NCBI GenBank assembly: GCA_031282535.1
Contig: JAITDM010000129.1
Coordinates: forward strand, 1-7,471
Direction: 5' to 3'
DNA length: 7,471 nucleotides
Source of the DNA: Oscillospiraceae bacterium
Lineage (GTDB): Bacteria > Bacillota > Clostridia > Oscillospirales > UBA929
The notes under the pieces were generated by a model. It was not told where the DNA came from, did not search any database, and worked only from the letters and a program-made list of their open reading frames with translations. Shown here in pieces: positions 1-6,820 of this stretch. Position 1 is the stretch's first letter; each line of letters begins with the position of its first letter. The position numbers and the translations under genes are program-made.

Positions 1-2
1 AG

Positions 3-971
3 GCCAAAACAGAGGACGAATACGAGCGGCTGAAGGAAGAATGGGGCAGGGTGATCGAGGAAAAAGCGGACACGGCGGAAAAAATCACCAAAGACAAGCT
101 GGACGAACTGTTGCAAGACATCGGCGTGCCCAAAGCTGTCCGGGATAACGTCGCGAAGATTGTCCAGAGGCGCGCCACGGAGTACATCGAGAAGGAACTG
201 CCGGAGGTGGTCGCCGAGGTGACCGCCATTGCGGAAAGCTTCGAGGAATTGTTTGACGTGCTGGACGGACATATGGCGGACCTGTGCAAAAAAGTGGACA
301 CCGCCCTGGATCTGGCCTTCGATAAACTCGTAAACGTCCTGCAGATCGAGAACCTCGCCGCCGCCGACCGGGCGTGGAAGGAGTTCAAACGCGATTTCCA
401 GGCTGCCAAAAAGAACGTGGGCGCCAAAGGATGCCTGGATACGATGCGGGAAAAGTACGGCATCAGCGAAAAGACGTTCACAGTCGTCTCCGGCGTCGTC
501 TCCGGCGGGATCGGCGGGATCGGCTATTTCGAAGTGACGTTTGACATGTATGGCCGGCAGATCTCCAACACGGGCGAGATCATTGTCAGCGGACACGCCG
601 AGGGCCGGAAAACATTTACGTTTGCGCTCGGGCCTATCCCGGTGTCCGTGGGGATCGGCGGCGGCATGACATTGGGCACCGCAGTCAAGACCGTGGTTGG
701 CGTCGGTACCGGCGGCGTGATGTTTGAGGGCGAGGTCACCGTCAACATCAACCCGTACATGTGGCTCTCGGCGGGCGTGGGGATCCGGAACCTGGCGTAT
801 GTCGGTGTCCGGGGCGACGCGGCGTTGGCGATCCAGGTGCTCGCCAGCAACAGCAACAAGCCGTCCTCGTCCGGCAAACTCACCGCGTCCGCAAGCATAG
901 AAGCCGAAGTGCTGTTTTTCTTCAGCGGCTCCTGGACGTTGGGGCGTTACGAAAAACAGCTTTGGGGCAGT
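3..971 (+). other. Unnamed N-terminal module of the giant protein: charged helix plus Gly-rich beta domain
   Basis: Residues 1-140 are rich in E, K, D, A and L with regular hydrophobic spacing (for example DKLDELLQDIGV and VVAEVTAIAESFEELFDVL), suggesting amphipathic helices or a coiled coil. At residue 148 the style changes to alternating beta strands with many glycines (VSGGIGGIGYFEVTFD, ALGPIPVSVGIGGGMTLG, VGVGTGGVMFEGEVTV), continuing to about residue 306 (GSWTLGRYEKQLWG). The alternation recalls a beta-barrel or transthyretin-like fold. I have seen GPIPV-type segments in other large clostridial surface proteins, but I cannot assign a named family. The 'other' label marks a domain inside the CDS, not a separate gene. 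Confidence 0.5.
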
Positions 972-3900
972 CAGCGGCAGGCGCGGATGGCGCGGGCGGT
1001 TGCCTTTGAGGACGAGGAGGCCTACTACATCTATGAAAACGACGACCTTGCGTTGTCGTCCAGAGAATACCTGAACCATACCACGCCGTGGAACGGCCAG
1101 TGGCGCGCGGACGGCGCCGCGCGGAGGTCCAGAGCCGCGGCGGACATGCCGCTGCAAGAAGGCGTCCTGCCGGGCTCCGTGCCCCAACTTGCCAAAGCGG
1201 GGGATCAGACAATCCTGCTCTTCCAGGCGGACGACGGCGACGAGGCGGACGGCGGCGGCCCGACCGGCAATCACATCCGGCTGATGTACTCGGTCCTGCA
1301 GGACGACGTATGGAGCGAGCCCGAACCTGTCTGGGAAAACGGAACCTCCGATTTCTTCGCGCAAACCCTGACGGTGGGCGATGATCTGTACCTGCTCTGG
1401 CAGAAATCCAAAGCGCCTCTGGCGGCAGAGGAAGACCCGCAGGCGCTGCTGGACCAAACCCTGTCCCATATGGAGCTGTGTTTCGCGCAGTGGGACGCGG
1501 ACGCCCGGCAGTTTGCGGACCCGGCGTACATCACCGACAACGACACGGCCGAGACGACCCCGACGCTTGCCGCCGGCGAAGACGGCCTCACCGCGGTGTG
1601 GACGGAGGTCCGCGAGGGAGACCCCCTCGGGGGCGGCGACGGCCTGTACGCGGCGGTTGCCAGCACGCTTGGCGACGGCGTGTGGAGCGAGCCGGAGACA
1701 CTGTTTGAAACGAATGTTTACATCAATGAACTGGCGGCCGGGTATGCCGGCGGCGAGCTGAAAGTCGCGTACAGCACGTTTGGCGGCGCGGACACGCCCG
1801 CGATCTGGATGTGGCACGGGGCGGCGGGCAGCGTGCCGATCTCCCACACCCAGGGGGCCTCCGGACTGCGGTATGACGACGGGACGTTCTTCTGGCAGGA
1901 AGCGGGCAGCCTGTACCGCTATGACACAGCCAAAAACGAAAACCGCGCGCCCCTCACGGCCGGCGGCGGGCTGCTGTCCGGCTCCTACCGCGTGGTGGAG
2001 GGCGCGGGCAAAAAGGCCCTTGTCTGGGCGGAACCCAACGTCGTGACCGACCCGGATACCGGCGAACGGGTGCTCGACCCGGCGGCGGACCGATATGTGA
2101 TCAAAGCGTCCTTTGCGGAAGACGACGAAGGCGAAAGCTACGGCCCGCCGGTCACGCTGAGGACTGTCAGCGACGAATTGGCGTATTTTGACGCGGCGCT
2201 GACCGGGGACGGCGTCTGGCAGTTTGTCCTGAACACGTACCGGGCGCCGGAGGGAGACGAGGAGGAGACAGAACACGCGCTCTGGTATGCCGAGGTGGAA
2301 CCCAAAACGGACGTCGCCCTCGACTACGTGTACGCCTCGGCCGCCGACACGGCCGGGGGCGTGCAGCCGGTCGACATGGTGGTGAGGAACCTGGGCGAAA
2401 CGACCGTCGAGGAGCTGTCCATCGCCCTGACCGGCCATGAGGCGCTGACGGAGCCCGTGACGCTGGCCCCGGGGCAGACGGCGACGGTCCGCGCAGAGGT
2501 GGATTTGCGAAAGCTCTCGGCCGACGGAAGCCTGCGCGCCGAGGTCTCCTGCGAAGGGGACGGCGACCCGGACAACAATGTGTACGAGACGACGGTGGGT
2601 CTGGCGGACGTGGCCGTCAGCGTGACGCAGCAGCGGGTGGGGGACCGGATCTTCCTGACGGCCTCGCTGTCGAGCGACGCGGACATCGCGACGGAAACGA
2701 CGCTCATTGTCTACGAAAACGATGCAAGCGGCAGACGTTTGGACGAAAAACGGGTGGTTGCGGACAGCCGGAAACACATCGAGCTGTTCTTTGACGTGGA
2801 GGCGCTACGCACTGCGGCGGATAAGCTCTACTTTGAGGCGGAAACCGCAAAACCCGACGCCTATCCGGACGACAACCGCGTGACGGTGCCCCTCTACAGG
2901 GAATCTCTGCCGCCGCCGCCGGCGGATCTGACGATGGACCCGGGGAAAGAGATTCACTGGGTCCCGGCCGAAGGGGTTGCGATCGGCGGAGAAAGCCAGT
3001 TCTACCGGGACGAGGAGGACGAGGCGCCCGCGGAAGCCAAGCTCACGGCGCAGGTGTACCCCGACACCGCGAGCAACCAGGACATCATATGGCTCTCGTC
3101 CGACACGCGCGTCGCGCAGGTGGACGGCAGCGGACAGCTCACCCTGCGCGCGCCGGGCCGGACCGTGATCACGGTCGTCACGAAGGACGGCGCCCACAGG
3201 GACAGCCTGGAAGTGACGGTCAAAGACGCCCGCCACACGCTGACGGTCGAGGAGACCTTCGGCGGGTACGTGACAATCGACGGCGAGAGGCCCGACGAGA
3301 CGGGCAGCGTCGAGAGAGCGGCCGAAGACGCGGTGTCGCTGGCGGCGGCGCCCTTTGCGGGGTACCGGTTTGTGCGCTGGCGCAGCGCCTCGTCCGACGA
3401 CATAGACGGGCTGCTGTCGAATCCGACCGAAAATCCGACCGTGCTCACGATGCCGGAGGCGGACGTGACGGTACAGCCTTTGTTCAAGCTCACCGGGAAG
3501 AACCGCGTGCTGGAGTCCCTCTCGCTGATACCGCCGCACAAGATCGAGTATTACGAGGGCGAACAACTGGATATATCTGGAATTTCCGTCCTGGGCAATT
3601 TTGACGAGGACGACGGGGTTGGCATCGCGGGGTACACCGTCGCCCCGGAGCCCGGGACCCCGGTCACGCGGGACATGACGCTTGTCACCGTCAGCTATAC
3701 GGAGGGCGGCGTCACCAGGACGGCGCGCTTTGAGATCACCGTGAAAGAGCCGCAGCTGCGCGCCATCACCGTCACGGCGCCCGACACGACGTTTTACATC
3801 GAAGGCAGCCGTCTGGACCCCGTGGGGCTGGTCGTGACCGCGCACTACACGAACGGCAGCCGGCCGGTCGACGACTACACGCTGGCGCCCGGCCTCGACG

Positions 3901-5612
3901 AGCCGCTGACGCTCGCCCACAACACGGTGACGGTCAGTTGTACCGAGGGCCCGGTCACCGTCACGGACAGTTTCGACATCACCGTTGTCAAAGAGATCCG
4001 CATCAAAGGCGTGGAGACGGGCAGCAAACAGGCGACGGTGTATTTCGACACGCACGCCGCCAACGGCAAGGGATACGCGGTCTATCTGGCCGAGCTGCCG
4101 GCGGAATGGTCGGAAGAACTGCCGGAGGGATGGCAGTTCGCGCCGTATACCAACGTGAGCTACCAAAAGACGGGCCTCGTCCTCAAGGGCCTGACCAAGG
4201 GCACAAACTACGTGATGTACATCACCTATACGGAAAACGGCGCCGTCGCCGAACAGAGCTACCCCGTCTTGGTGCCGAGCAATCCGCTGTCCATCACCGA
4301 TGAAGACGGATATCTGATCGTCACGACGGCGTCTGAACTCGACGCCATACGCAACAATCCGGCGGGAAAATACCGGCTGTACGCCGACATCGACCTGACG
4401 GACTATGTTTCGTCGACCTACACGGCCGACAAGGGCTGGTACCCGATCGGGTACGGCGCCCCCTATTTCAGCGGCGAACTCGACGGACAGGGCCACACGA
4501 TCAGCGGTCTGTGGAGCGGCAAAGGATGGGGCATCTCGTACAAGGGACTGTTCTCGGTGACGATGGGCGCCGTGATCAAAGACGTGCACATCGAGCTGGA
4601 CGAGCGGGGCATCACCGGCGGGTATGAGGTCGGCGCGGTCGCCGGGGACGCCCGCAACGGCACGGTGATTGAAAACTGCACGGTGTCGGGCGGCCAGATT
4701 GTCGTCACGGGCGGGGGATACGCCGGCGGTCTGGTCGGGCGCGTGTACGGCAGCCCGCCGGTCGTGATCAAGGACTGCACAGTCGCCGGGACATACGTAA
4801 AGACCAGCGGCCACTATGCGGGCGGGTTGGTCGGCTGCGCGCTCGACAAGGCGCAGATCACGCAGTGCCAGACCATCGACGTCGTCTCCGAGGGCGGCTC
4901 CTACATCGGCGGTCTGGCGGGGGCTCTGCACGGCGGTGCGTCGATCGAGTTGGCGTACGCGAGCGGGACCGTCAGCGCGTCGGCCTCCTACGCGGGCGGC
5001 CTGGTGGGGGCCGTCTACGAGGCGTCTTCGATCAGCGACGGGTACGCCGCCGCCGACGTCACCGCCTCGCATTACGCCGGCGGCCTGGTGGGGACGCTGT
5101 ACGGCCGTTCGACGCTCTTCCGTTCGTGCGCGTACGGCGATGTGACCACAAAGAACTACATCGCCGGCGGCCTGGTCGGGGAAGCGATCGCCTCCACCAT
5201 CAGCAATTGCTACGCCCGGGGCGACGTGAAGGGCACGACGGGCGTCGGCGGATTGGTCGGATACTTCTCGGGAACGGGCGCCGGCGGCGACAAGACGGTG
5301 GAGAACTGCTATTCGTCGGGCACAGTGACGGGCACGGGCACGACGGAATACGGCGCGTTCAACGGCCGTTCCGGGGTGAAGTACCTGGGGACAAATTACT
5401 GTGACGGCGACAGAGCGGGCGTTCCGCGCGCCTACGGGACAAGCGGCACGCCCGCCGGGGCGGCGTCCGCGTACCCGCAGGGCCGGACGACGGTCGACAT
5501 GATGAAACGGGCCACGTTCGCCGGCTGGGATTTCGAGACCATCTGGCGCATCCGCGAAGGCGAGACGTACCCGTTCTTCGAGCGCACCGGGAACCTCGCG
5601 GCGGGTGGCTGA
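3..5612 (+). CDS. Giant multidomain GLUG-repeat surface/secreted protein (5' end outside window)
   Basis: The frame is open from base 3 to TGA 5610-5612. The GTG at 51 has no convincing RBS, and the 16 codons before it continue the same charged helical pattern, so the true start is upstream. Residues here are numbered from codon 51: helical 1-140; Gly-rich beta domain 148-306; propeller-like region about 370-750; CARDB-like 755-850 and 851-950; SLPPPP linker 952-957; Big_2-like 975-1058; InlB-B/Flg_new-like 1062-1147; Big_3-like 1152-1234 and 1235-1315; Fn3-like 1316-1411; GLUG beta-solenoid about 1412-1800; closing GWDF...YPFF motif 1825-1842. Such domain strings are typical of extracellular Firmicutes adhesins or matrix proteins, so a role in surface binding is inferred. 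A signal peptide cannot be judged. There is no LPXTG, SLH or transmembrane segment at the C-terminus, so any anchor must be N-terminal or the protein is released. A hairpin follows, so it probably ends its transcript. The domain calls are by eye; the ligand is unknown. Confidence 0.93.
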   Translation, partial: AKTEDEYERLKEEWGRVIEEKADTAEKITKDKLDELLQDIGVPKAVRDNVAKIVQRRATEYIEKELPEVVAEVTAIAESFEELFDVLDGHMADLCKKVDTALDLAFDKLVNVLQIENLAAADRAWKEFKRDFQAAKKNVGAKGCLDTMREKYGISEKTFTVVSGVVSGGIGGIGYFEVTFDMYGRQISNTGEIIVSGHAEGRKTFTFALGPIPVSVGIGGGMTLGTAVKTVVGVGTGGVMFEGEVTVNINPYMWLSAGVGIRNLAYVGVRGDAALAIQVLASNSNKPSSSGKLTASASIEAEVLFFFSGSWTLGRYEKQLWGSQRQARMARAVAFEDEEAYYIYENDDLALSSREYLNHTTPWNGQWRADGAARRSRAAADMPLQEGVLPGSVPQLAKAGDQTILLFQADDGDEADGGGPTGNHIRLMYSVLQDDVWSEPEPVWENGTSDFFAQTLTVGDDLYLLWQKSKAPLAAEEDPQALLDQTLSHMELCFAQWDADARQFADPAYITDNDTAETTPTLAAGEDGLTAVWTEVREGDPLGGGDGLYAAVASTLGDGVWSEPETLFETNVYINELAAGYAGGELKVAYSTFGGADTPAIWMWHGAAGSVPISHTQGASGLRYDDGTFFWQEAGSLYRYDTAKNENRAPLTAGGGLLSGSYRVVEGAGKKALVWAEPNVVTDPDTGERVLDPAADRYVIKASFAEDDEGESYGPPVTLRTVSDELAYFDAALTGDGVWQFVLNTYRAPEGDEEETEHALWYAEVEPKTDVALDYVYASAADTAGGVQPVDMVVRNLGETTVEELSIALTGHEALTEPVTLAPGQTATVRAEVDLRKLSADGSLRAEVSCEGDGDPDNNVYETTVGLADVAVSVTQQRVGDRIFLTASLSSDADIATETTLIVYENDASGRRLDEKRVVADSRKHIELFFDVEALRTAADKLYFEAETAKPDAYPDDNRVTVPLYRESLPPPPADLTMDPGKEIHWVPAEGVAIGGESQFYRDEEDEAPAEAKLTAQVYPDTASNQDIIWLSSDTRVAQVDGSGQLTLRAPGRTVITVVTKDGAHRDSLEVTVKDARHTLTVEETFGGYVTIDGERPDETGSVERAAEDAVSLAAAPFAGYRFVRWRSASSDDIDGLLSNPTENPTVLTMPEADVTVQPLFKLTGKNRVLESLSLIPPHKIEYYEGEQLDISGISVLGNFDEDDGVGIAGYTVAPEPGTPVTRDMTLVTVSYTEGGVTRTARFEITVKEPQLRAITVTAPDTTFYIEGSRLDPVGLVVTAHYTNGSRPVDDYTLAPGLDEPLTLAHNTVTVSCTEGPVTVTDSFDITVVKEIRIKGVETGSKQATVYFDTHAANGKGYAVYLAELPAEWSEELPEGWQFAPYTNVSYQKTGLVLKGLTKGTNYVMYITYTENGAVAEQSYPVLVPSNPLSITDEDGYLIVTTASELDAIRNNPAGKYRLYADIDLTDYVSSTYTADKGWYPIGYGAPYFSGELDGQGHTISGLWSGKGWGISYKGLFSVTMGAVIKDVHIELDERGITGGYEVGAVAGDARNGTVIENCTVSGGQIVVTGGGYAGGLVGRVYGSPPVVIKDCTVAGTYVKTSGHYAGGLVGCALDKAQITQCQTIDVVSEGGSYIGGLAGALHGGASIELAYASGTVSASASYAGGLVGAVYEASSISDGYAAADVTASHYAGGLVGTLYGRSTLFRSCAYGDVTTKNYIAGGLVGEAIASTISNCYARGDVKGTTGVGGLVGYFSGTGAGGDKTVENCYSSGTVTGTGTTEYGAFNGRSGVKYLGTNYCDGDRAGVPRAYGTSGTPAGAASAYPQGRTTVDMMKRATFAGWDFETIWRIREGETYPFFERTGNLAAGG
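1158..2300 (+). other. Beta-propeller-like region of the giant protein
   Basis: Roughly residues 370-750 show a recurring blade-like pattern. A strand ends in a 'look at the data' motif (QTILLFQ, DDLYLLWQ, DGLTAVWTE, GELKVAYS), then comes a turn and a VWSEPE-type strand. VWSEPE itself occurs twice, at residue 420 (codon 1308) and residue 544 (codon 1680), each preceded by a DD/GDG turn. The pattern resembles six- or seven-bladed sialidase or WD-like propellers in secreted bacterial proteins. Blade number is uncertain and no catalytic residues are evident, so a binding or scaffold role is more likely than an enzyme. This is a domain inside the CDS. Confidence 0.45.
2313..4283 (+). other. String of CARDB, Big_2, InlB-B-like, Big_3 and Fn3-like domains in the giant protein
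   Basis: Two CARDB-like units come first (residues 755-850 with VVRNLGETTVEEL and LAPGQTATV, and 851-950). After a proline linker, the Big_2-like domain is marked by IIWLSSDTRVAQVDGSGQLT then GRTVITVVTKDG. The InlB-B/Flg_new-like repeat has GGYVTIDG, AAPFAGYRFVRWRS and LTMPEADVTVQPLF. The two Big_3-like domains share YYEGEQLDISGISV / FYIEGSRLDPVGLVV, YTVAPEPGTPV / YTLAPGLDEPL and VTVSYTEGGVT / VTVSCTEGPVT, so they look like a tandem duplication. An Fn3-like unit (KGYAVYL... GLTKGTNYVMYITYTENG) links to the GLUG region. All are beta-sandwich spacer or adhesion modules known from extracellular bacterial proteins. Confidence 0.75.
4620..5264 (+). repeat. Tandem GLUG repeats (seven clear, one degenerate) within the CDS
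   Basis: The core GGLVG/GGLAG begins at codons 4725, 4821, 4908, 4995, 5079, 5166 and 5247 (residues 1559, 1591, 1620, 1649, 1677, 1706, 1733), giving spacings of 32, 29, 29, 28, 29 and 27 residues. A degenerate first copy, GAVAG, lies at codon 4632 (residue 1528). Each unit follows the pattern aromatic-A/I-GGLVG-x(5-8)-I-x-x-C/A-Y/T-A-x-G-x-V, the GLUG motif (Pfam Glug), which stacks into a right-handed beta-solenoid. DNA identity between units is only partial, so selection on protein shape rather than recent duplication probably maintains it. GLUG domains occur in extracellular adhesins and some proteases. Confidence 0.88.
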
Positions 5613-5635
5613 GCGGCGCCCGTCAGACGTCGGAC

Positions 5636-5683
5636 AAGCCAGGCGGCCGTGCCCTCCTTGGGGCGCGGCCGCCTGGCTTTGGG
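5636..5683 (+). terminator. GC-rich hairpin, probable Rho-independent terminator of the giant gene
   Basis: Bases 5636-5649 (AAGCCAGGCGGCCG) are perfectly complementary to 5666-5679 (CGGCCGCCTGGCTT). A G-U pair and four further G-C pairs (5651-5654 with 5661-5664) can extend the stem to about 20 bp with a four-base tip. It starts 23 bases after the stop codon. Only three T residues (5678-5680) follow, then GGG, so the U tract is weak, although the GC stem is very stable. The two end A bases give the reverse strand a very short U tract too. The DUF4143 homology starts right after it. Confidence 0.7.
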
Positions 5684-5686
5684 TGA

Positions 5687-6238
5687 AATGCGAAAATCCA
5701 TCGGATTGACATTGAAACCGTCGCCTCGTATCTGGATATCTTTAAGCGGCTGTTCCTCACCGACGACCAGCCGCCGTTTTCCGCCAATATCCGCTCCTCT
5801 GTTCGCGTAAAGCAGGCGGAGAAACGGCACTTTTCCGATCCGTCGCGCGCCTGCGCGCTGCTGAGGGCCACGCCGGCCGGTCTGCTCTCCGACCTCAAAA
5901 CACTGGGGTTTTTATTTGAGGCCTTGTGTGAAAGAGATTTGAAAATCTATGCGGAAGCCTTTGGCGCCCGGCTGTTTCACTATCAGGATTACCGCGGCCG
6001 TGAAATCGACGCCGTGATCGAGCTGCCCGACGGGCGTTGGTGTGCGTTTGAGATCAAGCTCGGCGCACACCAGATTGCCGAAGCGGCCGATCACTTGAAG
6101 AAGTTCAGGGACGAACTGACGGCGGAAGAAAGAGCCGCTCCGCCGTCTGTACTGTGCGTCATTTGCGGGCTGTCAAACGCCGCCTACCGCCGGGAAGACG
6201 GCGTCTACGTCGTGCCGCTAACGGCGCTGAAAGATTGA
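5687..6238 (+). pseudogene. C-terminal remnant of an AAA ATPase with DUF4143 domain
   Basis: The frame is open from 5687 (a TGA in the same frame sits at 5684-5686) to TGA 6236-6238, about 183 residues. It reads as the second half of the ATPase/DUF4143 family (AAA_14 plus PF13635): IETVASYLDIFKRLFLTDDQPPF, then VKQAEKRHFSDPS, the GFLFEALCERDLKIY helix, YRGREIDAVIELPDG and FEIKLG. D6008 together with EIK at 6050-6058 forms a PD-(D/E)XK-like pattern, as expected for this domain. Full members have roughly 400 residues and begin with a Walker A/B ATPase, which is entirely absent here. No ATG or GTG with an RBS exists in the early part; the first likely initiator, TTG 5924, has a poor RBS and would give only 104 residues. 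I read it as a truncated, probably dead gene whose left breakpoint lies at or near the hairpin. Confidence 0.82.
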
Positions 6239-6253
6239 GGGAGACATACAGTG

Positions 6254-6282
6254 TTGATTTTGATAATTTTTTCTGATATACT
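6254..6282 (+). promoter_or_regulatory. SigA-type promoter with extended -10
   Basis: The -35 TTGATT (6254-6259), a 17-base spacer and the -10 TATACT (6277-6282) fit the housekeeping consensus. TG-A immediately before the -10 gives a TGnTATACT extended -10. It lies in an AT-rich stretch (16 G/C of 60 in 6241-6300). Transcription would start near 6289, giving a leader of about 95 bases before the ATG at 6385. Confidence 0.72.
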
Positions 6283-6304
6283 ATTGATGTGATGTTTTTG
6301 TAAC

Positions 6305-6319
6305 GACTCGATGACTCGA
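6305..6319 (+). repeat. Short tandem direct repeat GACTCGA, period 8
   Basis: GACTCGA occurs at 6305-6311 and again at 6313-6319, separated by one T, just downstream of the expected transcription start. It could be part of an operator or simply chance; it is too short to decide. Confidence 0.35.
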
Positions 6320-6328
6320 CTGATCAGA

Positions 6329-6362
6329 TAAACACCGGATTCAATCCCCATGTAAACACCGG
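6329..6362 (+). repeat. Direct repeat TAAACACCGG, 24-base period, in the 5' leader
   Basis: The same 10-mer is at 6329-6338 and 6353-6362, with starts 24 bases apart, between the promoter and the RBS. The spacing is a little over two helical turns, so a protein could contact both copies on nearly the same DNA face. There is no third copy, so it is not an array. Function is unknown; operator half-sites or a replication-slippage scar are both possible. Confidence 0.5.
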
Positions 6363-6369
6363 GCGATCT

Positions 6370-6376
6370 AGGAGGT
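6370..6376 (+). promoter_or_regulatory. Strong ribosome binding site for ATG 6385
   Basis: AGGAGGT at 6370-6376, eight bases before ATG 6385, is close to a perfect Shine-Dalgarno match. It matters because it selects the reading frame of the short ORF, which is not the frame of the HsdR homology further on. Confidence 0.75.
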
Positions 6377-6384
6377 ACATAGTT

Positions 6385-6689
6385 ATGAAAAGAAAATACA
6401 ACTTTAGAACAGGAAAAGAACTTTTTATGACATCCTCGTCAGGGTGCGCGACGACCACGGATTTCCTTACGCCGACGAAAAGTGCCTCGCTCTCGCAAAA
6501 GAGATAAAGAAACTGGTAGATGACAAAGCACAGTTCGCCGATTGGTCGATCCGCGCCGACATCAAGAACCAGTTGAATATGGATTTGACTGTCCTGCTCT
6601 ACAAGAACGGATATCCGCCGGAGTGGGACGAGGAGGTTTTCGAGAAGGTGCTGGAGCAGGCGGAAAATTTTAAAAAATGGGCGGAGTAA
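6385..6689 (+). pseudogene. hsdR: Truncated, frameshifted type I restriction endonuclease subunit R (HsdR) C-terminus
   Basis: Translation from ATG 6385 gives MKRKYNFRTGKELF and then runs out of frame to TAA 6505-6507. From 6420 another frame carries TFYDILVRVRDDHGFPYAD, EIKKLVDDKAQFADWS, DLTVLLYKNGYPPEWDEEV and EQAENFKKWAE, ending at TAA 6687-6689. This matches the extreme C-terminus of HsdR (DUF3387 region), the translocase-nuclease subunit of type I restriction systems, which is normally about 1000 residues. The HsdR frame has a stop at 6405-6407, so it cannot start upstream. One extra T in the T run 6422-6426, or a -1 slip there, would join both parts into a 101-residue protein. The motor and nuclease domains are missing, so no restriction activity is possible. 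It has its own promoter and RBS, so expression as a small protein remains conceivable. No hsdM or hsdS is in view. Confidence 0.8.
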
Positions 6690-6820
6690 AAACTCCCATG
6701 AGAAAGGACTCGGCTATGCAAGAGATGAATAAGACAGTTCAACTCGCATACCTCTATAGTTGAGATTGCCTGCGATGCTTACGACAAAATTAGGGCAAAC
6801 CGGGAAGGAGGTTTTACCCA
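6690..6820 (+). other. Intergenic stretch with a possible 15-21 codon leader ORF and a gene scrap
   Basis: ATG 6716, preceded by AGAAAGGA (6701-6708), would encode MQEMNKTVQLAYLYS and stop at TGA 6761-6763; ATG 6698 gives six more residues. In the next frame, from about 6729, codons read IVEIACDAYDKIRANREGGF and end with TAA 6824-6826, overlapping the start of the following gene. Both could be scraps of one small frameshifted gene or a leader coupled to the downstream gene. I recognise neither. There is no clear promoter: TATAGT at 6755-6760 has a -10-like shape but no good -35. No terminator is visible after the HsdR remnant. Confidence 0.3.
6805..6811 (+). promoter_or_regulatory. Ribosome binding site for the AlbA_2 gene
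   Basis: AAGGAGG at 6805-6811 lies nine bases upstream of ATG 6821 and fixes the start of the AlbA_2/HATPase gene. No in-frame upstream start is available, because stops at 6761-6763 and around 6791 close that frame. Confidence 0.75.

Noticed and set aside
51..53. GTG as the true start of the giant gene
   Set aside because: The frame remains open to the window edge with matching helical composition (AKTEDEYERLKEEWGR) and there is no good RBS; it is more likely an internal valine.
2805..5072. A 755-codon open frame on the minus strand, antisense to the giant gene
   Set aside because: It mirrors a GC-rich, strongly codon-biased gene. Its translation is Arg/Val/Asp-rich with low complexity and no recognisable domain, while the plus frame carries clear domains throughout.
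4620..5264. Possible CRISPR-like or non-coding tandem array
   Set aside because: The periodicity is in protein (GGLVG every 27-32 residues), the DNA copies diverge, and the region is inside one open frame.
6329..6362. Start of a CRISPR or iteron array
   Set aside because: Only two 10-base copies exist, with no third copy, no cas genes and no replication gene nearby.
6385..6507. A genuine 40-residue protein from ATG 6385
   Set aside because: After 14 residues it reads HsdR coding sequence out of frame (TSSSGCATTTDF), so the tail is an out-of-frame artefact.
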